From Gemmatimonadota bacterium (GTDB taxonomy: Bacteria; Gemmatimonadota; Gemmatimonadetes; Gemmatimonadales; GWC2-71-9): a stretch of 14,762 nt of DNA. Below are positions 7,609-13,714 of this stretch, one piece after another. Below the pieces are notes generated by a model. The model was not told the DNA's origin, searched no databases, and saw nothing but the letters and a program-made list of their open reading frames with translations. The position numbers and the translations under genes were made by a program. Every line of letters starts with the position of its first letter. The stretch's first letter is position 1. The DNA lies in contig QHUQ01000015.1 in assembly GCA_003221985.1 (NCBI GenBank), positions 1-14,762 of the forward strand, in the 5' to 3' direction.

Positions 7609-7908
7609 TCAACCAATTAACAAGTTGCCACAAAGAACCAGCAGCAATGCTACCAGGGCCAAGAGTACGAGGTTCCAGATCCGTCGAGCTGAAGGCTGCA
7701 CGACCGACGCCGCGGCCGTGGGCACGAGATCGCGTACGATCTCTCGAGCCCGCGCAAAGTCTGCGCTAGAAACGAGAACTCTAACGGGAACGAACGGGAG
7801 TGCGGCGCCTGACTCGTCATTAAGGACGACATCGATGCCCTCGGCGCCCAATGCAAGCCGAACGCTTTCGATCAGCACGCGATCTGTACTTTGCAGAACG
7901 ACATTCAT
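7609..7908 (-). CDS. DUF2007-like protein with C-terminal membrane anchor
   Basis: A 99-residue protein. Residues 1-62 fit the DUF2007 (putative signal-transducing) pattern: VLQSTDRVLIESVRLALGAE, GIDVVLNDE, then PVRVLVSSADFARAREIVRD. This is a small ferredoxin-like fold of unknown role. Residues 78-98 are one hydrophobic segment (VLLALVALLLVLCGNLLIG), so the domain is probably held at the cytoplasmic membrane. ATG 7908 has no clear ribosome site and lies just after a decayed attC-like sequence (about 7910-7985), the position expected of a cassette gene. The exported-peptide gene follows 25 bp downstream. Confidence 0.75.
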   Translation of the reverse strand: MNVVLQSTDRVLIESVRLALGAEGIDVVLNDESGAALPFVPVRVLVSSADFARAREIVRDLVPTAAASVVQPSARRIWNLVLLALVALLLVLCGNLLIG

Positions 7909-7909
7909 C

Positions 7910-7985
7910 GCGCTGTCGAAGGGGGTGCGCCTAGGCTGCGGCGGCGCCTCAAGTCACGGGACAGGCTGCAAAGCGCTCGCCTCCT
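7910..7985 (-). repeat. Decayed attC-like site
   Basis: The stretch GTGCGCCTAGGCTGCGGC (7925-7942) closely matches the left arm of the attC at 13274 (GTGCGCCTAAGGTGCGGC), and CAGGCTGCAAAGCGCT further right resembles the right arm CAGCTTCAAGCGCTT. Both outer cores (GCCTAAC and GTTAGGC) are lost. It lies between the stop of the gene at 8140 and the start of the DUF2007 gene, where an attC is expected. Non-functional if correctly identified. Confidence 0.4.
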
Positions 7986-8139
7986 CAGACGAAAGGGCGT
8001 CCGGAATCGCCGCATAACCGAGATGCGTTGGGTAACCGCGCACGGGATCAAAGGACGCTTGCGCCGGTGGCCAGGACGATCACGGAACGCAGTGTATCTT
8101 GCCGAACTTCCAACCATAATGGCTCGTTCGCGAGAGTGA

Positions 8140-8550
8140 TCAGACCTCATCGAAGATGCGTCCGCGAGCAACGTAGTCCGTCATCCTGCCCTCCCAAATT
8201 TTGAGCAACAGGGGTTCCGTACAAACGGTCTCCCTCAAAAGGGCATCCGCGATGGCGCGCGGCAAGTCCGGGTCGTAATGGGTGGCTCGGATCTCTGCGT
8301 CCATAGCTACGATGGTGCGACTGGTTGCCGGATCGTGGATGATGTCCGTCCGAAGGAATGCCTCGACACGCCAGCGGGCGGGTTGTTCAGGCTCCGCCTC
8401 GTCGGGAATAGCAGAGAAATGGCCCACCGGTGTGTAAACAGCTCCGCCTCCCGATAAGCGGGCGACGTGGCGAATGTCCCCCACGACTCCGTCGGCTTCA
8501 TCAGCGAATAGCACCAGCTCGTAGCAGCGCAGGAGTGGGATGATGCGCAT
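8140..8550 (-). CDS. Cassette-encoded soluble protein, unknown function
   Basis: A 136-residue protein I do not recognise. It has no signal peptide or membrane segment, is rich in acidic residues, and reads as a mixed alpha/beta domain (for example RWRVEAFLRTDIIHD, TIVAMDAEIRATHYDPDLPR, ADALLRETVCTEPLLLKIWE). ATG 8550 lies 14 bases after the attC core GTTAGGC, the usual position for a cassette gene, and no Shine-Dalgarno is obvious, so start efficiency may depend on cassette context. It is the only gene of a complete-looking cassette here that appears cytoplasmic. The 3' side holds about 150 bp without a gene and then the decayed attC. Confidence 0.65.
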   Translation of the reverse strand: MRIIPLLRCYELVLFADEADGVVGDIRHVARLSGGGAVYTPVGHFSAIPDEAEPEQPARWRVEAFLRTDIIHDPATSRTIVAMDAEIRATHYDPDLPRAIADALLRETVCTEPLLLKIWEGRMTDYVARGRIFDEV

Positions 8551-8564
8551 TTGAGAAGGATGCT

Positions 8565-8642
8565 GCCTAACGGAATGCGCCTAAGCTGCAGCGCGAAGCT
8601 GGAATGATCACAAATGAAGGTTGCTTCAGGCGCGTGTTAGGC
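8565..8642 (-). repeat. Integron attC site (78 bp)
   Basis: On the minus strand it runs from GCCTAAC (8642-8636) to GTTAGGC (8571-8565). Inner arms containing CCTGAAGC and GCTTAGGCGC pair around a loop. It is of the shorter subtype, sharing loop sequence ACAAATG with the site at 13274. Both cores match the attC consensus, so it could still recombine. It closes the glycine-zipper cassette (8661-9008) and precedes the gene at 8140. Confidence 0.8.
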
Positions 8643-8660
8643 AGCGAGTGCCGCACGACC

Positions 8661-9008
8661 TCACTCAGATCCTTTCTTGATTCCACCACCGATTAGACTG
8701 CCCACAACAAACCCCCCAATCAATCCAACGAACACGCGACGATCGCTTCCACATTTTGCGCTGTCCTGACAGGCAAGTCCGTTTAGTAAGTGCGCGGCGA
8801 CGAGACCACCCACCGCCCCGATTAATCCGCCTTCAACCCAATAGGTACCCGTACGCGGGATGGAGTCCGCCCAAGCAAGAGCTCGAAAGGGGGCCCCACC
8901 TTGCTGGTAAGTCGGGAATGGCGGCGTGAGACGAGGGCTCTGTCCATTCAGCGGCAAAGGAATAGAACAAATCAAAAGAATGACAAACGGAATTCTATCA
9001 CACCGCAC
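8661..9008 (-). CDS. Glycine-zipper membrane protein, cassette-encoded
   Basis: A 115-residue protein with an N-terminal hydrophobic signal (FVILLICSIPLPLNG), a short linker, the motif SIPRTGTYWVEGG (49-61), a first hydrophobic helix, a Cys pair (CQDSAKC, 80-86) and a C-terminal glycine-zipper helix (VFVGLIGGFVVGSLIGGG). GTG 9008 is chosen because GGAGGAGG lies seven bases upstream. A longer frame to 9074 begins NTRLKLVAP, which is merely translated attC arm. It is a clear relative of the protein at 11657-12037 in another cassette. Glycine-zipper proteins often sit in membranes as oligomers; the actual role is unknown. The stop lies 18 bp before its attC. Confidence 0.75.
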   Translation of the reverse strand: MRCDRIPFVILLICSIPLPLNGQSPRLTPPFPTYQQGGAPFRALAWADSIPRTGTYWVEGGLIGAVGGLVAAHLLNGLACQDSAKCGSDRRVFVGLIGGFVVGSLIGGGIKKGSE

Positions 9009-9023
9009 GTCAGGACCTCCTCC

Positions 9024-9069
9024 GGATTCATTGAGGACGGGCGCCACCAGCTTCAAGCGCGTGTTAGGC
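9024..9069 (-). repeat. Half attC site (one arm lost or diverged)
   Basis: The right arm CAGCTTCAAGCGCGTGTTAGGC (core 9063-9069) and the loop motif GATTCATT (9024-9031) match the complete sites, but the partner arm with the second core is missing. In its place lie the ribosome site and start of the glycine-zipper gene at 9008. It lacks the GTTRRRY end where exchange occurs, so it should not recombine. Confidence 0.6.
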
Positions 9070-9086
9070 AGCACCCTCCCCGACGG

Positions 9087-9324
9087 TCACTTGGCGTAGT
9101 ATCCGTCGCCGAGAAAATGTAGGGTCACGTAGGGCTCATCTCCCACTACCCAGAGGTCATGGGGCTCAGGGGGAATGTGAAACAGCGTCTGACCACTTAT
9201 ATCCCGGCTCGTGGGTGGCCCGACCGATCATCAGTTTGTCGAGAGCGATGAGCTCGAACCGACCCCGGGGGAAGCGCCGGACTTCATCCGGCACGTCGAA
9301 GCGCTTGAGAGTCACATTGGGCAT
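9087..9324 (-). pseudogene. Cupin gene with internal deletion
   Basis: ATG 9324 opens a typical cupin N-terminus: MPNVTLKRFDVPDEVRRFPR, then IGRATHEPGYKWSD. After VSHSP this frame stops at a TGA. In another frame a typical C-terminus follows immediately: PPEPHDLWVVGDEPYVTLHF ending YYAK and TGA (9089-9087). In intact relatives a central metal-binding section of roughly 40-50 residues, including the HxGYxLxG and GDG regions, sits between them. It is absent here, so the gene has lost its core by deletion and is out of frame (238 bases). It follows the secreted-protein gene by 30 bp and ends 17 bp before the half attC, so it was presumably once cassette cargo. Confidence 0.7.
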
Positions 9325-9354
9325 GGAGGTTACCCTGAAGGTGTGGTGCAGCCT

Positions 9355-9924
9355 TCACCTGTGAGGAGTCAATCTAAAAGTCATGAGGGCCTTCTCGCTC
9401 GCCGGCAGCGTCGCGGGCCCAAACGCGTCGACATCCTGTGCGTGAAGCGTAAACGCAACCGCTGCCTTGATCCCAACGACCATCACGCCATGCATCGCGG
9501 ACACGGCTTGCCCCGATGGGCGCTCTGGCGAAGGCCCATTCGTCCCCGACCATCTGATGAGCTTCGCGTTCACACCGTCGACCTGAATGGGGCTGTCAGA
9601 TTGTTGCCAGTGATCCCTCCGCTGACGAACGCCTCCGATCATCGCGGCTGCGATCTCGTCCAAGCTCGGCGCCGTTCCGGCAGAGACTTTGTCCAGGTCA
9701 ATCAGGGTCACCTCGATGAGGCTTCGGGTTCCATCGCTCCTCGGATCAGAGGCAAAACCGAATGCCGTCACACCAGGTCCACCGCTTCGCTGTCCGACCA
9801 GTCGGTATCCTGCGGGTAGCCTCACGCTAAACGTGTCTTGACCGAAAGCCTGGACAGTTTCTTGTCCGACCACTGGCTTGTGACCGAGCAATAGCAGAAC
9901 GGTCGTCAGCAACGCTGAGCGCAA
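9355..9924 (-). CDS. Secreted protein, unknown function
   Basis: About 189 residues, with a signal peptide (RSALLTTVLLLLGHKPVVGQ) and a mature domain reading FSVRLPAGYRLVGQRSGG, SLIEVTLIDLDKV and a final ALMTFRLTPHR. The latter resembles the stress-up or lipocalin-like secreted domains that test whether a value is above a threshold, but I cannot assign a family. TTG 9924 is preferred because GAGG lies six bases upstream. Another TTG at 9945 overlaps the stop of the DinB gene by eight bases and would allow coupled translation, adding seven residues. It belongs to a run of close minus-strand genes (VOC, GyrI-like, DinB, this one, broken cupin). Confidence 0.65.
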   Translation of the reverse strand: MRSALLTTVLLLLGHKPVVGQETVQAFGQDTFSVRLPAGYRLVGQRSGGPGVTAFGFASDPRSDGTRSLIEVTLIDLDKVSAGTAPSLDEIAAAMIGGVRQRRDHWQQSDSPIQVDGVNAKLIRWSGTNGPSPERPSGQAVSAMHGVMVVGIKAAVAFTLHAQDVDAFGPATLPASEKALMTFRLTPHR

Positions 9925-9937
9925 GGAAGACCTCGAG

Positions 9938-10318
9938 TTATTCAACGGGGCCGCCGGCAGACCTCGCTTGGACTTCTTCCGACGTCATGCCATAGAGCGG
10001 GGGCGTGGGGACGTTCAGAAGGCCGAGCATCAGGTAGATCTGGCCACGGTGGTGGGCTTCGTGCTCGACCATGGCCCGCAACCACTTCCAGGTGGTGATC
10101 GGGGTGCCGGCTGGGGTGAGGCATTTCCGTTCAAGGTCCGCGTCCGTCAGCGTCCCGAAAATCGCCTGCGATTCCACGCCGAGACGATCGAAGAAAGACT
10201 TGCCGGGATGCGGGCTCCACTCGATTTGGTCCGGAGGAATACAAGCCACGACGCGGCGCGTACGGCCGCGAATGGTTCGCCAATAGTCGAGGAAAGATCC
10301 GATCGAGCTGATTTCCAT
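9938..10318 (-). CDS. DinB-family protein, internally shortened
   Basis: A 126-residue protein matching the DinB/YfiT-like four-helix metal-binding fold at both ends: residues 1-45 (FLDYWRTIRGRTRRVVACIP, then EWSPHPGKSF) and 46-126 (TPAGTPITTWKWLRAM, EHEAHHRGQIYLMLGLL, PPLYGMTSEEV). Family members of this type are usually about 160-175 residues. The section after PGKSF, which normally holds the second helix with the first metal-ligand His, is missing, so only the EHEAHHRGQ ligands (His86, His89/90) remain. The protein may not bind metal normally. ATG 10318 lies four bases after the GyrI-like stop; an in-frame ATG at 10345 overlaps that gene. Confidence 0.75.
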   Translation of the reverse strand: MEISSIGSFLDYWRTIRGRTRRVVACIPPDQIEWSPHPGKSFFDRLGVESQAIFGTLTDADLERKCLTPAGTPITTWKWLRAMVEHEAHHRGQIYLMLGLLNVPTPPLYGMTSEEVQARSAGGPVE

Positions 10319-10322
10319 CGCT

Positions 10323-10778
10323 TCAGACAACCTCATAGCAAACATCGGTCCGGATCAGCGACGGATCGGCATTCCATGCATCCTGCCAGTGCCCGTAGAT
10401 CTCCCAATTCGGGCCAGCCAGCCGGTGATCCGTTGCCTGGGACCATTCGCGCACCGCGGCATGAGCCTGCCCCAAGCTGCCGTACGGACCCAGGTGTGTG
10501 ACGACGGCGACGCGGCCGCCCGGCGTCGCGGACCGCACGACACCATCCTGTTCGGTAAACGCTCCCACCACTTCAACGCCGGCCTCAAGGCGAATCGCAC
10601 CATCCCAATAGATCGCGACGTTCCGGCCAGCTTGCGCGCCTTGAGCCCGCAACGTTTTCCAGACGCGACCACAACACTCAGGCACCACGCGCGCGAGGCC
10701 GGACGCCGGGACCTGCAGGCGCACGACGGCCAGCGGCGCGGGAGCAAGATCGTGGAGCTCGACAACGAAGGACGGCAA
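10323..10778 (-). CDS. GyrI-like small-molecule-binding domain protein
   Basis: A 151-residue stand-alone GyrI-like (AraC effector-binding) domain. Two similar halves are visible. The diagnostic C-terminal part reads VAVVTHLGPYGSLGQAHAAV, then GPNWEIYGHW (122-131) with a conserved Glu126, and ends IRTDVCYEVV. Such domains bind hydrophobic cationic compounds or, as in GyrI, inhibit gyrase; stand-alone versions are mostly uncharacterised. The start is TTG 10778, with GAGG five to eight bases upstream. It begins 25 bp after the VOC stop and its stop is four bases before the DinB start, indicating one operon. Confidence 0.82.
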   Translation of the reverse strand: MPSFVVELHDLAPAPLAVVRLQVPASGLARVVPECCGRVWKTLRAQGAQAGRNVAIYWDGAIRLEAGVEVVGAFTEQDGVVRSATPGGRVAVVTHLGPYGSLGQAHAAVREWSQATDHRLAGPNWEIYGHWQDAWNADPSLIRTDVCYEVV

Positions 10779-10783
10779 TACTG

Positions 10784-10801
10784 CCTCGGCTGTCTAGCGG
10801 A
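10784..10801 (-). repeat. Possible attC core remnant
   Basis: On the minus strand ATCCGCTAGACAGC matches the outgoing end of the attC at 12089 (ATCCGTTAGACGGC) at 12 of 14 positions. It lies directly between the VOC stop and the GyrI-like start, where an attC would be expected. The rest of the site is absent and the match is short, so chance is possible. Confidence 0.25.
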
Positions 10802-10803
10802 TC

Positions 10804-11184
10804 CTAACCGCCCTTAGTGGTTGCTACTCCAAAGCAGTGCGAATATCCGTCATCGTCCGTGACAAAGAACTCAGTTTGACCATAGTCGCGCTCAGTGATC
10901 TCTGACACGGCGTAGCCTAGCCGTTCCAGTCGAGCTCTCAGTCCGTGGATATCACGCGGCGCCCAGTAGAGTCGAACGCCCTCGTAGTTCTCCGGCTTGA
11001 TCGGTGTGCCCGCTCGTTGATTGAGCCAACAGTACAAGTGCTCATTGTGAACCATACAGCCGATCAGGCGACCGTCCTGCCGCATCGGTCGGTCCATGGT
11101 AAGTCCGAGACCCTCGACCCAGAAGCGCAGACTCTTCTCGAGATCGGCGCTTGGGATAACCGGCATACAGGACTTCACGTGCAC
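10804..11184 (-). CDS. VOC-family (glyoxalase/bleomycin-resistance-like) protein
   Basis: A 126-residue single vicinal-oxygen-chelate domain: MPVIPSADLEKSLRFWVEGL at the start, a central beta-hairpin region (GCMVHNEHLYCWLNQR), then APRDIHGLRARLERLGY and a C-terminal FFVTDDDGYSHCFG. Members are dimers that bind hydrophobic drugs or use a metal to act on small molecules; the substrate is unknown. The usual metal His near residue 6 is Cys/Met here, so a binding protein (bleomycin-resistance type) is more likely than a glyoxalase. GTG 11184 has AAAGGAG six bases upstream. It begins 17 bp from the truncated attC, as a cassette gene should, and heads a five-gene run. Confidence 0.85.
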   Translation of the reverse strand: MHVKSCMPVIPSADLEKSLRFWVEGLGLTMDRPMRQDGRLIGCMVHNEHLYCWLNQRAGTPIKPENYEGVRLYWAPRDIHGLRARLERLGYAVSEITERDYGQTEFFVTDDDGYSHCFGVATTKGG

Positions 11185-11200
11185 CGACCGCTCCTTTGCC

Positions 11201-11242
11201 GCCTAATCTACGCGCGCCGCCAGCTTCAAGCGCTTGTTAGGC
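11201..11242 (-). repeat. Truncated attC site (42 bp)
   Basis: Bases 11202-11242 are identical over 41 positions to the right end of the attC at 13715-13804. The other half (48 bp) is missing and the site now starts GCCTAATC. The intact site contains CCTAA twice, once in the outer core and once near the centre, so a deletion between these five-base repeats explains the structure. On the minus strand the exit end reads ATTAGGC, lacking the G of GTTRRRY needed for exchange, so it should be inactive. Confidence 0.8.
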
Positions 11243-11660
11243 GCCGGCACAACGCGCTCGTCGATTGCGCGCCAAGACTACCCTTGGAATACGTGCGCCA
11301 CTTCGTGTCCGTGCTGTCCAGCCGTACGGTGCTCGACCTCGTGCTGTCGCCCGGAAGGACCAGCGGTTTCCTCGAGTCGAAAGCATTCAGCACACGTTGA
11401 CGTAGACCTCGACAGTCGACTTCAACTTGTTCCACACGGTACCCGGCTCCAAACTCGGGCCGGTGCCGATCCAAATCCCAACGCAACCAGACTATAAAGG
11501 AGCCATCCCTGCGTCCGACCGCGGCTGTGTCCAAATCGACCGTCTCGCCTTCGGTGGTGAGAACCCGCACCCAGTGGCGAGATGTGGCGACCTGGCAGGG
11601 GGCCATCGATGGAGCAAGGATAGAAGTGAGCAGAACAACCAGGCTTACCGGAGTTTTCAT
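11226..11660 (-). CDS. Secreted protein (surface-adhesin-E-like pattern), cassette-encoded
   Basis: A 144-residue protein with signal peptide MKTPVSLVVLLTSILAPSM and a mature domain with WVRVLTTEGETVDLDTAAVG, IVWLRWDLDR and two cysteines (Cys83, Cys138) that may form a disulphide. The pattern of a value followed by a D-type linker and VDC resembles the Adhesin_E family, but that is tentative. ATG 11660 overlaps the stop of the glycine-zipper gene by four bases (ATGA), so the two are translationally coupled in one cassette. The last residues LTSA and the TGA stop are encoded inside the truncated attC site. Confidence 0.75.
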   Translation of the reverse strand: MKTPVSLVVLLTSILAPSMAPCQVATSRHWVRVLTTEGETVDLDTAAVGRRDGSFIVWLRWDLDRHRPEFGAGYRVEQVEVDCRGLRQRVLNAFDSRKPLVLPGDSTRSSTVRLDSTDTKWRTYSKGSLGAQSTSALCRRLTSA

Positions 11661-12037
11661 GTGCCACCCGAACGCAAAAAGGACCGTGCCGAGCGGGATC
11701 GCGCGGGCTTGTGGATCTGTCCCCCAACCAGCGCGCCTACCGTGAAGCCCAGCGCGCCACCCAATAGAGCACCACCAAGCGTTGCACGCACGCAGCTCCC
11801 CGACTCGCAAATCTTATGGAATTCCAGCGCGCTGATAACGCCGAGACCGACGCCACCAATGATGCCACCCTCGACCCAATAGCTCCGTGGGATGGCCTTT
11901 CCGGCCTGCGTAAATGGATGCCCTGATGATTGCGGCGGGCTGGTCTCAGGAGGCGCATAGGTCTGGAACGTTGAAATTCGCTGCGCTAACAGCGGGGCTG
12001 GCGCGAGCAGGAGTGACAATATGAGGACCTGTCTCAT
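11657..12037 (-). CDS. Glycine-zipper membrane protein, cassette-encoded
   Basis: A 126-residue protein: signal peptide MRQVLILSLLLAPAPLLAQ, linker, AIPRSYWVEGGIIGG (48-62), a hydrophobic helix, a Cys pair (CESGSC, 77-82), a glycine-zipper helix (GGALLGGALGFTVGALVGG, 88-106) and a basic tail. It is a relative of the protein at 8661-9008 (same motif order, same Cys spacing region), so related genes occupy two cassettes of the array. ATG 12037 is chosen for the signal peptide; an in-frame start at 12076 is possible but would bury it. No strong ribosome site is seen. Its stop overlaps the next start (ATGA). A membrane or periplasmic oligomer is plausible; the function is unknown. Confidence 0.75.
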   Translation of the reverse strand: MRQVLILSLLLAPAPLLAQRISTFQTYAPPETSPPQSSGHPFTQAGKAIPRSYWVEGGIIGGVGLGVISALEFHKICESGSCVRATLGGALLGGALGFTVGALVGGQIHKPARSRSARSFLRSGGT

Positions 12038-12088
12038 TACGCATCTTGTACCACCGAACGGTGGGAATCGTACCATCAGATCGCCGCC

Positions 12089-12182
12089 GTCTAACGGATG
12101 GCGCTTATGCTGCGGCGCGCTGGTGAAAGAGTCGTCATTCAGTATCCTACGCGCGCCGTCAGCTTCAGGGCGCGTGTTAGGC
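12089..12182 (-). repeat. Integron attC site (94 bp)
   Basis: On the minus strand it runs from GCCTAAC (12182-12176) to GTTAGAC (12095-12089), both matching the consensus. Inner arms CTGAAGCTGACGGCGCGC and GCGCGCCGCAGCATAAGC pair imperfectly. It is more diverged than the three 90 bp sites. It closes the three-TM cassette to its right and precedes the two-gene cassette. Confidence 0.88.
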
Positions 12183-12190
12183 GGCCCGAC

Positions 12191-12610
12191 CTAGAGGGCG
12201 CCGCTGGCGGGACTCAAGACCAAATTCATCGCCACCAGCAATAGAAGCGACATTCCGACGACCAACACCGCAATATTGCGCACCGAGCGCAGCTCCGGCC
12301 GTCGCACCAGGTCAAGCACCGAACGCACGCATGCGTACAGCATCACGAGGCAACACAATGGGATCGCCAGCAATAAGAGTAGGAGTGGGAAAAACAAACT
12401 ATCCTGTCCGCTGCGCGAGAGAACGAAGGCAGCTAACCAGATGGCACCCCCGACGAACGAAATGCCAAGGATAAGCTTGCTCGACGATGATATGTCGGCG
12501 GGCTGAGATAGCGGGAAATCTCCCAAGGGCGCGTGCGTCCGTGAGAGCAACGCACTTCGGTCTCGGCGAATGGAGACGTCTGACGATTGTTTGTCGTGTG
12601 TTGCAGCCAT
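12191..12610 (-). CDS. Three-TM membrane protein, cassette-encoded
   Basis: A 139-residue protein with a hydrophilic, basic N-terminus (1-44) and three predicted membrane helices: LILGISFVGGAIWLAAFVL (46-64), FFPLLLLLLAIPLCCLVMLY (73-92) and NIAVLVVGMSLLLLVAMNLV (112-131). No family was recognised. ATG 12610 has GAGGA seven bases upstream and lies about 23 bases after the preceding attC end. The stop is eight bases before its own attC, so gene plus attC form a compact one-gene cassette. Confidence 0.78.
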   Translation of the reverse strand: MAATHDKQSSDVSIRRDRSALLSRTHAPLGDFPLSQPADISSSSKLILGISFVGGAIWLAAFVLSRSGQDSLFFPLLLLLLAIPLCCLVMLYACVRSVLDLVRRPELRSVRNIAVLVVGMSLLLLVAMNLVLSPASGAL

Positions 12611-12633
12611 CGCTTTGTCCTCGCGAATGGGCC

Positions 12634-12723
12634 GCCTAACGGACCGCGCGTAAGCTGCCGCGCGCTGACGAAAGATTCATTCCCTAATCTACGCGCGCCG
12701 TCCGCTTCAAGCGCGTGCTAGGC
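12634..12723 (-). repeat. Integron attC site (90 bp) with a core mutation
   Basis: It belongs to the same subtype as the sites at 13715 and 14286 (about 92% identical to 13715). On the minus strand it runs from GCCTAGC (12723-12717) to GTTAGGC (12640-12634). The first core differs from RYYYAAC by one base, but the outgoing GTTAGGC where exchange occurs is intact. It closes the cassette with the gene at 12746. Confidence 0.85.
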
Positions 12724-12745
12724 CGCAGGCAAGGCGTCGCAGCGC

Positions 12746-13243
12746 TCAAAGCAAGATTTCCCTGACAGTGCAAACCTTGTCGGCCTTCAAGTGCGCCACG
12801 TCGGCGAAGCACTGATCGGTGACTCTCACTTGGAATTCACTCCCGCCCGAGGGCCTGAAGTTTAGGAACGAAGCGCCCTCGCCTTCGCCCCGCAGAGCCT
12901 CGCCATAGTAGCGCGCGAAGTCCGCCACCGTCGACCCAACGCCAACGCCCTCCTTAGTCTTGAATGCGGAGTCACTCGTAGAGACATAGTTCCAGTGCTG
13001 CACGACCTTATGCCCCGCGATGCTGACGACGAAGGTGACGTTTGGCGAACCCTCGAGTCTACCCACCGTCCTGATCACGTTTCCTGCGCCGAACTTCGCG
13101 CGGAGTTGGCGAACGGAGTCCTTGGGACTGACTGACCCGATCGTGGCGTGCTCGAGGTCGACAAGGAACTGGTCTCCCTGAGCTGAACCAGCAACAGTCA
13201 CTGACAACGCGGCTACCAACGCTGCTAACACAGCGACCTCCAT
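12746..13243 (-). CDS. Secreted protein with two cysteines, cassette-encoded
   Basis: Up to 165 residues: signal-like N-terminus (VLAALVAALSVTVAGSAQG), then two similar elements, SPKDSVRQLRAKFGAGNVI (39-57) and GVGVGSTVADFARYYGEA (99-116). These recall duplicated 'G.s..dl...yG' lid motifs found in small periplasmic BamE-like or related proteins; this resemblance is weak. Cys145 and Cys158 may form a disulphide. ATG 13243 is the first start. GGAGG lies just inside it and would better serve a GTG at 13231, so the mature start is uncertain by four residues. The stop lies 22 bp before its attC. Function unknown. Confidence 0.7.
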   Translation of the reverse strand: MEVAVLAALVAALSVTVAGSAQGDQFLVDLEHATIGSVSPKDSVRQLRAKFGAGNVIRTVGRLEGSPNVTFVVSIAGHKVVQHWNYVSTSDSAFKTKEGVGVGSTVADFARYYGEALRGEGEGASFLNFRPSGGSEFQVRVTDQCFADVAHLKADKVCTVREILL

Positions 13244-13273
13244 GGAACTTGCATTGTATTGATCGTTGCTGCG

Positions 13274-13375
13274 GCCTAACGGCGTGCGCCTAAGGTGCGG
13301 CGCCTCACTGGAGTATTGACAAATGGAATTCTACCTCAGACGCGGGGCGCCGTCAGCTTCAGGCGGGCGTTAGGC
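13274..13375 (-). repeat. Integron attC site (102 bp)
   Basis: On the minus strand it runs from GCCTAAC (13375-13369) to GTTAGGC (13280-13274). Arms GAAGCTGACGGCGCC and GGCGCCGCACCTTAGGC pair imperfectly. It is the longest site and of a different loop type, containing TGACAAATGGAATTCTA. It closes the GlsB/YeaQ-like cassette. Confidence 0.88.
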
Positions 13376-13413
13376 GACGCGTCAACGTTCTGCTCTTGGA
13401 GCCTTGTTGCAAA

Positions 13414-13674
13414 TCATACCGCCCCACGCCGTTTCAAGAACCGGTTAAGGCACAGGAGTAGAACTGCGCCGCCCGCCGCGATCGCGACGCTTCGCAGGTC
13501 GAACCCTGAAATGTTGCCGAACCCAAGTCGGGTTCCGACAAACCCGCCAACCAGCGCGCCGGCGATGCCTAGTAAGATTGTGACGATGATCCCGCCAGGG
13601 TCTTTGCCGGGCATGACGATCTTGGCCAATAACCCCGCAACCAGTCCGAGAAGGATCCACGTGACGATTCCCAT
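13414..13674 (-). CDS. GlsB/YeaQ/YmgE-family membrane protein
   Basis: An 86-residue protein of the transglycosylase-associated (GlsB/YeaQ/YmgE) family, known in other bacteria as small stress-linked inner-membrane proteins. It begins MGIVTWILLGLVAGLLAKIV and has the family signature PGKDPGGIIVTILLGIAGAL (22-41), VGGFVG and a third hydrophobic helix (VAIAAGGAVLLLCLNRF). About three membrane segments and usual length. ATG 13674 has GGAG eight bases upstream. It is a single-gene cassette between attC sites 13274 and 13715. Such genes are usually fixed chromosomal loci, so finding one as cassette cargo is notable. Confidence 0.9.
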   Translation of the reverse strand: MGIVTWILLGLVAGLLAKIVMPGKDPGGIIVTILLGIAGALVGGFVGTRLGFGNISGFDLRSVAIAAGGAVLLLCLNRFLKRRGAV

Positions 13675-13714
13675 GGTGATTTCTCCGGTATCGATTGCAG
13701 AGCCGTGTCGCGCC

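Noticed and set aside
9008..9074. N-terminal extension beginning NTRLKLVAP for the glycine-zipper gene.
   Set aside because: These residues are translated attC arm. A strong ribosome site precedes the GTG at 9008 instead.
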